64,000 nt of DNA from NCBI GenBank assembly GCA_024362935.1, contig JANCRA010000061.1:2356001-2420000 (forward strand), read 5' to 3'. Shown here in pieces: positions 1 through 8,376 of this stretch. Every line of letters begins with the position of its first letter. The stretch's first letter is position 1. The DNA comes from Setophaga petechia. Its lineage: Eukaryota > Chordata > Aves > Passeriformes > Parulidae. Made by a program: the position numbers and the translations under genes. The notes under the pieces were generated by a model, which did not search any database, was not told the origin of the DNA, and saw only the letters and a list, made by a program, of their open reading frames with translations.

Positions 1-610
1 AGCCCGGAGTTGCGAAGCCTTCTTGTCAGGCCACAAGCAGAAGCGGCCAGTTTCTGCTGGTGCATATCTTGGTGCAGTCCGCAGCTTTGGCAAGTGCCTT
101 GGAGCCCGGGGTGGGGGTGAAGCTGCAAGTCCTTGACCGCTGTCCCTTGTTGCTCGGAAGAGGAAGGCCATCTTGCAATGGTGCCTGCTGGATCTGAAGT
201 GAAATGGGCTCCTGTGTGGCCGAGGAGCTGCATGGGCCAAAATGCTGGTCAGAATTCTCAGCTGACAAAAGAGGGAGAGAAGAAACACCTTGGTCCTCCT
301 CTTGAGGTGACCATAGAGTTTCTCTGATGTCCATCTGAGGATCTTTGCATGCATCCTTATCTCCTGAATGACTGGCATTTCTTTCAAGAGTGTGGATGTC
401 AGGAAGGAGAAATGCTGGTGCAGGCCTGAAGAGAACTCCTGAAGTGTCTCTCACAAGGAGTGAGCTGACCCAGGAAGCCACCTGCAGCGCCAGGATGGAG
501 CTGTGGGACAGGGCAGGGTGTCAGTCCCTACTGAAAGACAAACAGGACATGGCAGAAGCCGAGGGAGGCTCTCAGCAGACCCCTGAGAAATGCCACACCC
601 TCCCTGTCAG
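1..610 (+). other. Region A and leader of the L unit, no gene seen
   Basis: Bases up to about 240 are region A, shared by L and S units. L and S part company right after GGGCCAAAA (ending at 241). From there to 610 the sequence is L-specific. Open frames exist on both strands, but none has paired splice signals or an initiation context that I can support. A possible coil-like stretch (ELWDRAG, LLKDKQDMAEAEG) near 495-570 reads in a different frame from E0 and has no convincing donor, so it may be a decayed exon. Confidence 0.6.
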
Positions 611-742
611 CTACCTGAGAGGCTGTTGGAGCTTCAGTCCCAGATGGCCCCTGACTGTAGGGCCAGGGTCACTTTGGAATCTGTGCCTCCCCTTGAACAC
701 AGAATGACCCAGCAGAGCAGCAGCACAGTGCTTTGGGAACGT
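611..742 (+). CDS. E0: candidate internal exon, 44 codons, phase 0-0
   Basis: Acceptor CCACACCCTCCCTGTCAG ends at 610 and donor GTGAGC begins at 743. The exon is 132 nt, stop-free, beginning LPERLLELQSQM and ending SSTVLWER. The N-terminal half has a short amphipathic pattern (L-L-E-L-Q-S-Q-M), the rest is Ser/Thr/Gln-rich and probably unstructured. Its translation is identical in all 12 L units. Splicing would join it in frame to E1 through an 81-nt intron that is itself three-divisible and stop-free. It has no homologue in S units. I do not recognise the family. Exon status is inferred from splice signals, phase and size agreement with its neighbours. Confidence 0.55.
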
Positions 743-823
743 GTGAGCCCAGCAGTCTTTGAGTCTCGGCCCACAAAGCTCATATGGGAAGTTGAAACCC
801 GTCTTCTCTTGCTTTCTGTGCAG

Positions 824-958
824 GTGCTTCTAGAGAGAGAGCAGGAGCAGACTGCCTCATCAGAGATGCCATGCCCGACTCAGGGAGAGCTGTTCCCAGC
901 CCGAGAGCAGGAAGAGCAGCTCAGGCAGCAGGTGGAAGAGCCACAGGAGAATGGCCAG
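824..958 (+). CDS. E1: candidate coiled-coil exon, 45 codons, phase 0-0
   Basis: The acceptor has a strong pyrimidine tract (GTCTTCTCTTGCTTTCTGTG then CAG ending at 823), and the donor CAG|GTAAGC starts at 959, close to consensus. The 135-nt exon begins VLLEREQEQ and ends EEPQENGQ. Residues about 26-40 (AREQEEQLRQQVEE) are typical of a charged coiled coil; the middle (PCPTQGELFP) is a Pro break. Identical in translation in all 12 L units and missing from S units. Cytoplasmic or nuclear structural or scaffold roles are common for such sequence, but no function is assigned. Confidence 0.7.
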
Positions 959-1235
959 GTAAGCCTGACTGGCCAGGTGACAGAGGGAAGGGCAGGAAGA
1001 GGGGCACAAACCAGAGCTCTTGGGACTGAGGAGGCCAGGAAGTCCCACAGGCACTGCAAGCACAGAGCCTTGGAATGTGCGAGATCAGCACCAGGACAGG
1101 ATGGTTACAGTGGTAGCAGAGCTGGGCAGGGAAGCAGAAGGAGGCGGCTGAATAAACGTGATTTTGAGGCTAAAAGAGGGAAAAGCTGCGTTTGATGGCA
1201 GCTCCCAGTCACTTGCTCTGCATTTGTGTGTACAG
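959..1235 (+). other. E1-E2 intron, 277 nt, with an internal AATAAA
   Basis: GT at 959 and AG at 1234-1235 delimit a GA-rich intron. AATAAA lies at 1151-1156 (in GCTGAATAAACGTG). There is no clear GT-rich downstream element in the next 40 bases, so use as a poly(A) signal is doubtful. The same hexamer recurs at the equivalent place in every L unit. The E1 reading frame stays open into this intron until a TGA at 1193-1195. Confidence 0.5.
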
Positions 1236-1364
1236 AAGATCAAGGCAGAGCCACAAGCAGAGCTGCCCAAAGCTCAGAGTGCCATCATGGCAGCGAAGAG
1301 GAGGAGTGAAGACATCCAAGAGGAGAAGAATCTCCCTATGCAGAGGGGCAATCAACAAAAAGAG
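1236..1364 (+). CDS. E2: candidate basic coiled-coil exon, 43 codons, phase 0-0
   Basis: Acceptor CATTTGTGTGTACAG ends at 1235; donor GAG|GTGAAT starts at 1365. The 129-nt exon begins KIKAEPQAELPKAQS, has a Lys/Arg/Glu block (MAAKRRSEDIQEEKN) around residues 18-32 and ends GNQQKE. The alternating charge suggests a helix or short coiled coil, and KRR at 21-23 is a weak basic patch. It would splice in frame to E3 across a 63-nt, three-divisible, stop-free intron. Identical in translation in all 12 L units. Family unknown. Confidence 0.68.
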
Positions 1365-1427
1365 GTGAATGAAGGAATGGCAGCCACTCCACTCGTGAAA
1401 CAGAGTCCTTTTTGTTGTTGTTTACAG

Positions 1428-1571
1428 AAAATTGACGAACAGATGCAGGCACGGCTGCAGGAAACTGAGGCTAGGATCAAGGCAAGGAAGAAGAGGCTAG
1501 ATGAAAAGATTAAAATCATCAAAGAGAAAATTAATTGTCTCCTTCATGAGCAAAAGGCTCCAGAAAAGCAA
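1428..1571 (+). CDS. E3: heptad coiled-coil exon, 48 codons, phase 0-0
   Basis: Acceptor CTTTTTGTTGTTGTTTACAG ends at 1427 and donor CAA|GTGAGT starts at 1572, the strongest splice pair in the unit. The 144-nt exon starts KIDEQMQARLQETEARIK and ends HEQKAPEKQ. Hydrophobic residues at seven-residue spacing (L10, I17, L24, I31, L38) with I28 and I35 at the partner position and Lys/Arg/Glu elsewhere give a clear parallel coiled-coil heptad. Such helices normally mediate dimer or multimer formation. Codon 37 (1536-1538) is TGT (Cys) here and in U2, CAT (His) in U9 and U20, and CGT (Arg) in the other eight L units. Not present in S units. Confidence 0.75.
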
Positions 1572-2013
1572 GTGAGTGAAATAGCAATAGCCACTGCAGT
1601 CACCCAAGGGGTGGTTTCTGCCCTCCTTGCCTTGCCAGTGCAGAGCAGCACAGGGGTGGGGTGATGCCTCTGAGTGCCATCCTGATGAGGCCTCTATCAG
1701 AGCTGCTCTGAAGGACACTTCCTGCTCTGCTGAATCTCAGCTGATGCTCTAGACAGTGGCATTACTCCCTTGGCCATTTAGCCAGCAGTCGTCCGAATGA
1801 ACTCCTTCTGGCTTCTTCCAGGAGACCTTGGTTCTTGAGGTGTTTTTGCTGGTGAACATGGTCACTCACATAGATTTGGGACACAAGCTACAAACTGTCT
1901 GCATCCCTTGTGAATCTGCTCCTGTCCTTTTCTTTGCTTTCTTCCCAGTCGATGACTCCTGGCTGACGGGGACAAGCTGTAGTCTCTGACTGCTTTGTTC
2001 TGTTTGACTTGAG
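1572..2013 (+). other. Post-E3 region with orphan acceptors (E4 candidate)
   Basis: An acceptor-like CTTCTGGCTTCTTCCAG ends at 1821 and a second, CTTTGCTTTCTTCCCAG, ends at 1948. After the first, the phase-0 frame reads ETLVLEVFLLVNM and stays open to a TGA near 1989, but the only nearby donor (GAG|GTGTTT at 1840) is weak and is destroyed in U11 and U15 by GG to AT changes. After the second no frame stays open. I see no supportable exon here, only remnants. Confidence 0.3.
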
Positions 2014-2313
2014 TGGGAAGTGTCGCCATCCTACCTGGCAGCCTGCAAAGGCTTCCAGCAAATGACGGGCAACCAAGAGCCCCGAGGCTGGCATGGTGGC
2101 CTGTGTCAGCAGCAGTGGGGCAGCAGGAGCAGGGCAGTGAGCGTGGCCCTGTGCTGGGCTGCGCTGCGGCCACAGCTGGAGTGCTGTGTGCGCTTGTGGG
2201 CCCCTGGCAAGCAGAAAGTCATGGAGGGGCTGCAGCGTGTGCACAGAAGGACAGGGGAGCTGGGCCAGGGGGTGCAGCACAAGGCCAGTGAGGAGGTGCT
2301 GAGGGAGCTCTAG
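2014..2313 (+). CDS. Chimeric E5-CR1 open segment, 99 codons plus stop
   Basis: An acceptor-like TGTTCTGTTTGACTTGAG ends at 2013. The following frame reads 27 host-like codons (WEVSPSYLAACKGFQQM, then TGNQEPRGWH) and runs without a break into the CR1 reading frame (GGLCQQQWGS onward) to TAG at 2311-2313. In the single-copy right flank the same exon continues differently and has a donor, so the array version has lost its normal 3' half. If transcribed it could act as a terminal exon giving a CR1-derived C-terminus, or it may simply be skipped. No donor of quality is seen within it. Confidence 0.4.
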   Translation, partial: WEVSPSYLAACKGFQQMTGNQEPRGWHGGLCQQQWGSRSRAVSVALCWAALRPQLECCVRLWAPGKQKVMEGLQRVHRRTGELGQGVQHKASEEVLREL

Positions 2314-2343
2314 CCTGGACAATGGGAGGCTCTTGAGGGACCT
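2090..2343 (+). mobile_element. CR1-type LINE fragment, L-unit form (U1)
   Basis: The + strand frame contains LRPQLECCVRLWAP, then QRVHRRTGEL and SEEVLREL. This matches in order and spacing the end of the CR1 LINE reverse-transcriptase ORF familiar from bird genomes, and the DNA (AGCAGGAGCAGGGCAGTGA; AGCCTGGACAATGGGAGGCT) matches it as well. It is about 254 bp, truncated at both ends, with no 3' microsatellite tail. The left edge is the joint to E5 at GGCATG. Confidence 0.85.
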
Positions 2344-2921
2344 GCAGGCAGACTTCCATCAATGCCTGCATGACAAGGCTCAGCACAAGAGCTGTTTCAC
2401 CATCAAACATCCCCTCACTGCATCCAAGGGCTTTACATACGTGAGTGGGTGGCACTTCCATCTTGTGGTTTGTTGGCTTGTGGTTTTGCTAGGAGGAGAA
2501 GGCCTGTTCATTTGCCTCTTTTTCCAGCAAGCAAAGATGCTTCTGCACAATGTTCCCTGCCCTTTTCCAGCCCTGGAGGGGATTCTGATTCAGTTTTAGT
2601 TTTCCACCTCTGCAGCAGCTGTAGCAAAGGCGTTGCTGTTGCTTTCCTAGTTTTCCATTTCAGCGCTTGCGAGCACTAAAAGCTCGGTTTTTCCTAAACG
2701 ACCTTGCTTACTGATGGCAGCCAGGGAGGAAAATCAACTTCAAATCCATCCAGAGTTCTGTTGCATTGGCCCATTTTAATTTGGTGGCTATAACTTAGAA
2801 CCCCTCTGTCACTATGAAATAGGATGATTTTTCCTTAGAAGATGTGGTGGTAGATGTGAAAAGAAATGAGGTTCTACATGCTAGGAAATGGCCCGTCCCT
2901 CATGCTCCTCTCTTCTCACAG
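2344..2921 (+). other. Post-CR1 spacer, L form, no gene supported
   Basis: This spacer exists in two forms: L (here) and S (7662-8244), which differ by many substitutions and small indels between about 2355 and 2840 while the flanking DNA is nearly identical. A good acceptor CCTCTTTTTCCAG near 2527 is followed by an open frame (QAKMLLHNVPCPF) to TAG at 2597-2599 in L. In S the equivalent frame (QVKMFLHNVSCAF) stays open longer, to 8002. No donor supports an internal exon. Confidence 0.5.
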
Positions 2922-3053
2922 ATGACTGAACCAAGAGCCGTCTCTCCCCTGGCTCCCTCTGCTCCTGGAGAAGAAGCCAAAGAGGAGCAAAGGGAGGTGG
3001 ATGAGCGCCAGCCTCCATCAGTGCTCACACCAGAGCCTGGACATTCTGCACCT
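2922..3053 (+). CDS. E6: candidate Pro/Glu/Ser-rich exon, 44 codons, phase 0-0
   Basis: Acceptor GCTCCTCTCTTCTCACAG ends at 2921 and the donor CCT|GTAAGT starting at 3054 is perfect consensus. The 132-nt exon reads MTEPRAVSPLAPSAPG, then an acidic helix-prone block (EEAKEEQREVDER) and a Pro/Ser-rich end (TPEPGHSAP), so it looks like a disordered linker with a short helix. The leading ATG is probably not a start codon: U3 has ATC there, and the exon sits behind a strong acceptor. E6 is the only exon shared by L and S units, giving 23 copies in the window. Confidence 0.72.
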
Positions 3054-3789
3054 GTAAGTGCCAGTTGCGTGTGGTGCTGTCTTTAGTGCAAGGCAGAGCT
3101 GCAAGTTTTGGAGCAGCCAGCACTTTGCTGTTGCTGGCTGAGGATGCTGGGTGCTGCAGTCCTGGCAGGAGCTCGGGATCTCCTGCAGGCAGCGCCCACA
3201 GAACTTGGCCTTGGAGCTGTCACGTTGAGGCCGCAAAGGGCCGGTGCCTCTGGGAGAGCATGTGGCTGCTTGGCTCAGGGAAGCTCTGTCTCTTGGCTTC
3301 TGCAGTGCTATGGCCTAGGGCAAAGGAGGTAGTGCTGCAGGTGCCAGGCCTTGGCATGTTTGTTTTCCCAATTTGGAAAGGTGTCTTTGGTTAGTGGAAA
3401 CGGTCTGCACTTTCCTTGAGTAGTTCTTCACTTGCACAGTGTGTTTTGGACCAGCTGTCTTTTGGCTTTTGATAAGCTGCAAGGGCAGGATTGTGTGGTG
3501 CATGCAGCTGCGGGGGACCATTCTTGTCCCGTGTGGTCAAAGACACAAAGCGCGGAGTTGCGAAGCCTTCTTGTCAGGCCACAAGCAGAAGCGGCCAGTT
3601 TCTGCTGGTGCATATCTTGGTGCAGTCTGCAGCTTTGGCAAGTGCCTTGGAGCCTGGAGCGGGGGTGAAGCTGCAAGTCCTTGACCGCTGTCCTGTGTTG
3701 CTCGGAAGAGGAAGGCCATCTTGCAATGGTGCCTGCTGGATCTGAAGTGAAATGGGCTCCTGTGTGGCCGAGGAGCTGCATGGGCCAAA
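3054..3789 (+). other. Inter-unit spacer from E6 through region A, no gene seen
   Basis: From the E6 donor to the point where L and S diverge (after GGGCCAAAA at 3788) the sequence is common to both unit types and the most homogeneous part of the array. Several small open frames exist on both strands, including long antisense ones, but without paired splice sites or a promoter-like element. An acceptor-like CTCTTGGCTTCTGCAG ends at 3305; two phases hit a stop within 30 nt and the third gives only a very short open stretch. Confidence 0.55.
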
Positions 3790-4156
3790 ATGCTGGTCAG
3801 AATTCTCAGCTGACAAAAGAGGGAGAAGAAACACCTTGGTCCTCCTCTTGAGGTGACCATAGAGTTTCTCTGATGTCCATCTGAGGATCTTTGCATGCAT
3901 CCTTATCTCCTGAATGACTGGCATTTCTTTCAAGAGTGTGGATGTCAGGAAGGAGAAATGCTGGTGCAGGCCTGAAGAGAACTCCTGAAGTGTCTCTCAC
4001 AAGGAGTGAGCTGACCCAGGAAGCCACCTGCAGCGCCAGGATGGAGCTGTGGGACAGGGCAGGGTGTCAGTCCCTACTGAAAGACAAACAGGACATGGCA
4101 GAAGCCGAGGGAGGCTCTCAGCAGACCCCTGAGAAATGCCACACCCTCCCTGTCAG

Positions 4157-6599
4157 CTACCTGAGAGGCTGTTGGAGCTTCAGTCCCAGATGGCCCCTGA
4201 CTGTAGGGCCAGGGTCACTTTGGAATCTGTGCCTCCCCTTGAACACAGAATGACCCAGCAGAGCAGCAGCACAGTGCTTTGGGAACGTGTGAGCCCAGCA
4301 GTCTTTGAGTCTCGGCCCACAAAGCTCATATGGGAAGTTGAAACCCGTCTTCTCTTGCTTTCTGTGCAGGTGCTTCTAGAGAGAGAGCAGGAGCAGACTG
4401 CCTCATCAGAGATGCCATGCCCGACTCAGGGAGAGCTGTTCCCAGCCCGAGAGCAGGAAGAGCAGCTCAGGCAGCAGGTGGAAGAGCCACAGGAGAATGG
4501 CCAGGTAAGCCTGACTGGCCAGGTGACAGAGGGAAGGGCAGGAAGAGGGGCACAAACCAGAGCTCTTGGGACTGAGGAGGCCAGGAAGTCCCACAGGCAC
4601 TGCAAGCACAGAGCCTTGGAATGTGCGAGATCAGCACCAGGACAGGATGGTTACAGTGGTAGCAGAGCTGGGCAGGGAAGCAGAAGGAGGCGGCTGAATA
4701 AACGTGATTTTGAGGCTAAAAGAGGGAAAAGCTGCGTTTGATGGCAGCTCCCAGTCACTTGCTCTGCATTTGTGTGTACAGAAGATCAAGGCAGAGCCAC
4801 AAGCAGAGCTGCCCAAAGCTCAGAGTGCCATCATGGCAGCGAAGAGGAGGAGTGAAGACATCCAAGAGGAGAAGAATCTCCCTATGCAGAGGGGCAATCA
4901 ACAAAAAGAGGTGAATGAAGGAATGGCAGCCACTCCACTCGTGAAACAGAGTCCTTTTTGTTGTTGTTTACAGAAAATTGACGAACAGATGCAGGCACGG
5001 CTGCAGGAAACTGAGGCTAGGATCAAGGCAAGGAAGAAGAGGCTAGATGAAAAGATTAAAATCATCAAAGAGAAAATTAATTGTCTCCTTCATGAGCAAA
5101 AGGCTCCAGAAAAGCAAGTGAGTGAAATAGCAATAGCCACTGCAGTCACCCAAGGGGTGGTTTCTGCCCTCCTTGCCTTGCCAGTGCAGAGCAGCACAGG
5201 GGTGGGGTGATGCCTCTGAGTGCCATCCTGATGAGGCCTCTATCAGAGCTGCTCTGAAGGACACTTCCTGCTCTGCTGAATCTCAGCTGATGCTCTAGAC
5301 AGTGGCATTACTCCCTTGGCCATTTAGCCAGCAGTCGTCCGAATGAACTCCTTCTGGCTTCTTCCAGGAGACCTTGGTTCTTGAGGTGTTTTTGCTGGTG
5401 AACATGGTCACTCACATAGATTTGGGACACAAGCTACAAACTGTCTGCATCCCTTGTGAATCTGCTCCTGTCCTTTTCTTTGCTTTCTTCCCAGTCGATG
5501 ACTCCTGGCTGACGGGGACAAGCTGTAGTCTCTGACTGCTTTGTTCTGTTTGACTTGAGTGGGAAGTGTCGCCATCCTACCTGGCAGCCTGCAAAGGCTT
5601 CCAGCAAATGACGGGCAACCAAGAGCCCCGAGGCTGGCATGGTGGCCTGTGTCAGCAGCAGTGGGGCAGCAGGAGCAGGGCAGTGAGCGTGGCCCTGTGC
5701 TGGGCTGCGCTGCGGCCACAGCTGGAGTGCTGTGTGCGCTTGTGGGCCCCTGGCAAGCAGAAAGTCATGGAGGGGCTGCAGCGTGTGCACAGAAGGACAG
5801 GGGAGCTGGGCCAGGGGGTGCAGCACAAGGCCAGTGAGGAGGTGCTGAGGGAGCTCTAGCCTGGACAATGGGAGGCTCTTGAGGGACCTGCAGGCAGACT
5901 TCCATCAATGCCTGCATGACAAGGCTCAGCACAAGAGCTGTTTCACCATCAAACATCCCCTCACTGCATCCAAGGGCTTTACATACGTGAGTGGGTGGCA
6001 CTTCCATCTTGTGGTTTGTTGGCTTGTGGTTTTGCTAGGAGGAGAAGGCCTGTTCATTTGCCTCTTTTTCCAGCAAGCAAAGATGCTTCTGCACAATGTT
6101 CCCTGCCCTTTTCCAGCCCTGGAGGGGATTCTGATTCAGTTTTAGTTTTCCACCTCTGCAGCAGCTGTAGCAAAGGCGTTGCTGTTGCTTTCCTAGTTTT
6201 CCATTTCAGCGCTTGCGAGCACTAAAAGCTCGGATTTTCCTAAACGACCTTGCTTACTGATGGCAGCCAGGGAGGAAAATCAACTTCAAATCCATCCAGA
6301 GTTCTGTTGCATTGGCCCATTTTAATTTGGTGGCTATAACTTAGAACCCCTCTGTCACTATGAAATAGGATGATTTTTCCTTAGAAGATGTGGTGGTAGA
6401 TGTGAAAAGAAATGAGGTTCTACATGCTAGGAAATGGCCCGTCCCTCATGCTCCTCTCTTCTCACAGATGACTGAACCAAGAGCCGTCTCTCCCCTGGCT
6501 CCCTCTGCTCCTGGAGAAGAAGCCAAAGAGGAGCAAAGGGAGGTGGATGAGCGCCAGCCTCCATCAGTGCTCACACCAGAGCCTGGACATTCTGCACCT
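4157..6599 (+). CDS. U2 exon cassette E0-E3 and E6
   Basis: Exons by homology with U1: E0 4157-4288, E1 4370-4504, E2 4782-4910, E3 4974-5117, E6 6468-6599. All splice dinucleotides are intact. E3 residue 37 is Cys. The E5-CR1 chimeric segment lies at 5560-5859. Confidence 0.65.
5636..5889 (+). mobile_element. CR1 fragment, L form (U2)
   Basis: Same two-end-truncated piece as U1, joined to E5 at GGCATG. Confidence 0.83.
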
Positions 6600-7332
6600 G
6601 TAAGTGCCAGTTGCGTGTGGTGCTGTCTTTAGTGCAAGGCAGAGCTGCAAGTTTTGGAGCAGCCAGCACTTTGCTGTTGCTGGCTGAGGATGCTGGGTGC
6701 TGCAGTCCTGGCAGGAGCTCGGGATCTCCTGCAGGCAGCGCCCACAGAACTTGGCCTTGGAGCTGTCACGTTGAGGCCGCAAAGGGCCGGTGCCTCTGGG
6801 AGAGCATGTGGCTGCTTGGCTCAGGGAAGCTCTGTCTCTTGGCTTCTGCAGTGCTATGGCCTAGGGCAAAGGAGGTAGTGCTGCAGGTGCCAGGCCTTGG
6901 CATGTTTGTTTTCCCAATTTGGAAAGGTGTCTTTGGTTAGTGGAAACGGTCTGCACTTTCCTTGAGTAGTTCTTCACTTGCACAGTGTGTTTTGGACCAG
7001 CTGTCTTTTGGCTTTTGATAAGCTGCAAGGGCAGGATTGTGTGGTCCATGCAGCTGCGGGGGACCATTCTTGTCCCGTGTGGCCAAAGACACAAAGCCCG
7101 GAGTTGCGAAGCCTTCTTGTCAGGCCACAAGCAGAAGCGGCCAGTTTCTGCTGGTGCATATCTTGGTGCAGTCTGCAGCTTTGGCAAGTGCCTTGGAGCC
7201 CGGAGTGGGGGTGAAGCTGCAAGTCCTTGACCGCTGTCTTGTGTTGCTCGGAAGAGGAAGGCCATCTTGCAATGGTGCCTGCTGGATCTGAAGTGAAATG
7301 GGCTCCTGTGTGGCCGAGGAGCTGCATGGGCC

Positions 7333-7661
7333 AAAAGGACGCAGGGCTGGTGGCCTAGAGCAGCTGAAGATGAGGCAGCGTGTGGCCAGGGGGCCAAGAA
7401 GGCCAAGGGCATGGTGGCCTGTGTCAGCAGCAGTGGGACAGCAGGAGCAGGGCAGTGAGCGTGGCCCTGTGCTGGGCTGTGCTGCGGCCACAGCTGGAGC
7501 GCTGTGTGCACTTGTGGGCCCCTGGCAAGCAGAAAGTCATGGAGGGGCTGCAGCGTGTGCACAGAAGGACAGGAGAGCTGGGCCAGGGGGTGCAGCACAA
7601 GGCCAGTGAGGAGGTGCTGAGGGAGCTCTAGCCTGGACAATGGGAGGCTCTTGAGGGACCT
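7333..7661 (+). mobile_element. CR1 fragment, S-unit form, longer 5' end (U3)
   Basis: Starts right at the A-region joint (CCAAAAGGAC) and includes about 75-80 bp of additional upstream CR1 sequence (CTGAAGATGAGGCAGCG, GGGGCCAAGAAGGCCAAG) that L units lack. The common part then follows through LRPQLERCVHLWAP to SEEVLREL and TAG. About 329 bp, truncated at both ends. This longer left end is the key evidence that S units are not simple deletions of today's L units. Confidence 0.85.
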
Positions 7662-8244
7662 GCAGGCAGACTTCCATCCATCGATCCCTACATGACAGCG
7701 CTCAGCACAAGGGCTGTTTCCCTGCCAAGTATGCCCTCACTGCATCCACGGGCTTTTGACACTGGAGTGGGTGACGCTTCTATCTTGTGGTTTGTTGGCT
7801 CATTGGTTTCTTAGGAGGAGAAAGCCTGTTCATTTTCCTCTTTTTCCAGCAAGTTAAGATGTTCCTGCACAATGTTTCCTGCGCTTTTCCAGCTCTGGAT
7901 GGGATTCTGATCCAGTTTTTAATTTTCTACGTCTACAGCAGCGGTAGTAAAGGCGCTGCTGTCGCTTTCCTAGTTTGCCATTTCAGCGCTTTCAAGCAGT
8001 AAAAGCTCTGTTTTGCCAAGACAGCCTTGCTTACTAATAGCAGTCAGAGAGGAAAATCAACTTCATACCCATCTGCAGTGCGGTTGAGTTGGCCCATTTT
8101 GATTTGGTAGCTGTGACTTAGAACCCCTCTGTCACTATGAAATGTTATAAGACATCCTTAGGAGATGTGGTGGTAGATGTGAAAAGAAATGAGGTTCTAC
8201 ATGCTAGGAAATGGCCTGTCCCTCATGCTCCTCTCTTCTCACAG

Positions 8245-8376
8245 ATCCCTGAACCAAAAGCCGTCTCGCCCCTGGCTCCCTCTGCTCCTGGAGAAGAAGC
8301 CAAAGAGGAGCAAAGGGAGGTGGATGAGCGCCAGCCTCCATCAGTGCTCACACCAGAGCCTGGACATTCTGCACCT
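8245..8376 (+). CDS. U3 E6 exon, divergent copy
   Basis: Same acceptor and GTAAGT donor as U1 E6, 44 codons. It begins IPEPKAVSPL instead of MTEPRAVSPL: several substitutions crowd into the first 30 nt (ATCCCT for ATGACT, AAA for AGA, TCG for TCT), all keeping the frame open. The lack of ATG argues that E6 is internal. Confidence 0.68.

Larger units (their letters stand above)
1..3438 (+). repeat. U1, long unit (left 109 bp outside window)
   Basis: L-type unit used as the reference for exon positions. It carries a 2-bp GA duplication near 272 that is shared only with U5, and the rare TGT allele at E3 codon 37 shared only with U2. It aligns with U5 at an offset of exactly 10648 bp, including the rare variants CAGTCCGC and TGTCCCTTG near 80 and 143. 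Confidence 0.97.
3439..6984 (+). repeat. U2, long unit
   Basis: L-type, 3546 bp. Shares with U12 a private haplotype in region A (GTGGTGCATGCAG at 3494 and GTGGTCAAAG at 3534) although U12 is 26616 bp away. Shares the TGT allele at E3 codon 37 with U1. Confidence 0.97.

Noticed and set aside
1151..1156. AATAAA as the poly(A) site of a short transcript per unit
   Set aside because: It lies within the E1-E2 intron with no clear downstream GU-rich element, and strong splice sites flank it.
824..1571. Naming the cassette as a rootletin, CEP250 or golgin family gene
   Set aside because: Resemblance is only the general charged coiled-coil composition; no diagnostic motif is visible. A profile search would be needed.
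1822..1839. 18-nt micro-exon E4 (ETLVLE)
   Set aside because: The donor GTGTTT is weak and its GT is lost in U11 and U15, so it is unlikely to be required.
2020..2313. CR1 as a full or active LINE
   Set aside because: Only about 250-330 bp of the end of the reverse-transcriptase frame remain, without catalytic regions, 5' part or 3' tail.
3065..3394. Recurrent + strand open frame of 109 codons after E6
   Set aside because: It runs from the E6 intron through spacer, has no initiation context, is Cys/Trp/Leu-rich and lacks splice signals.
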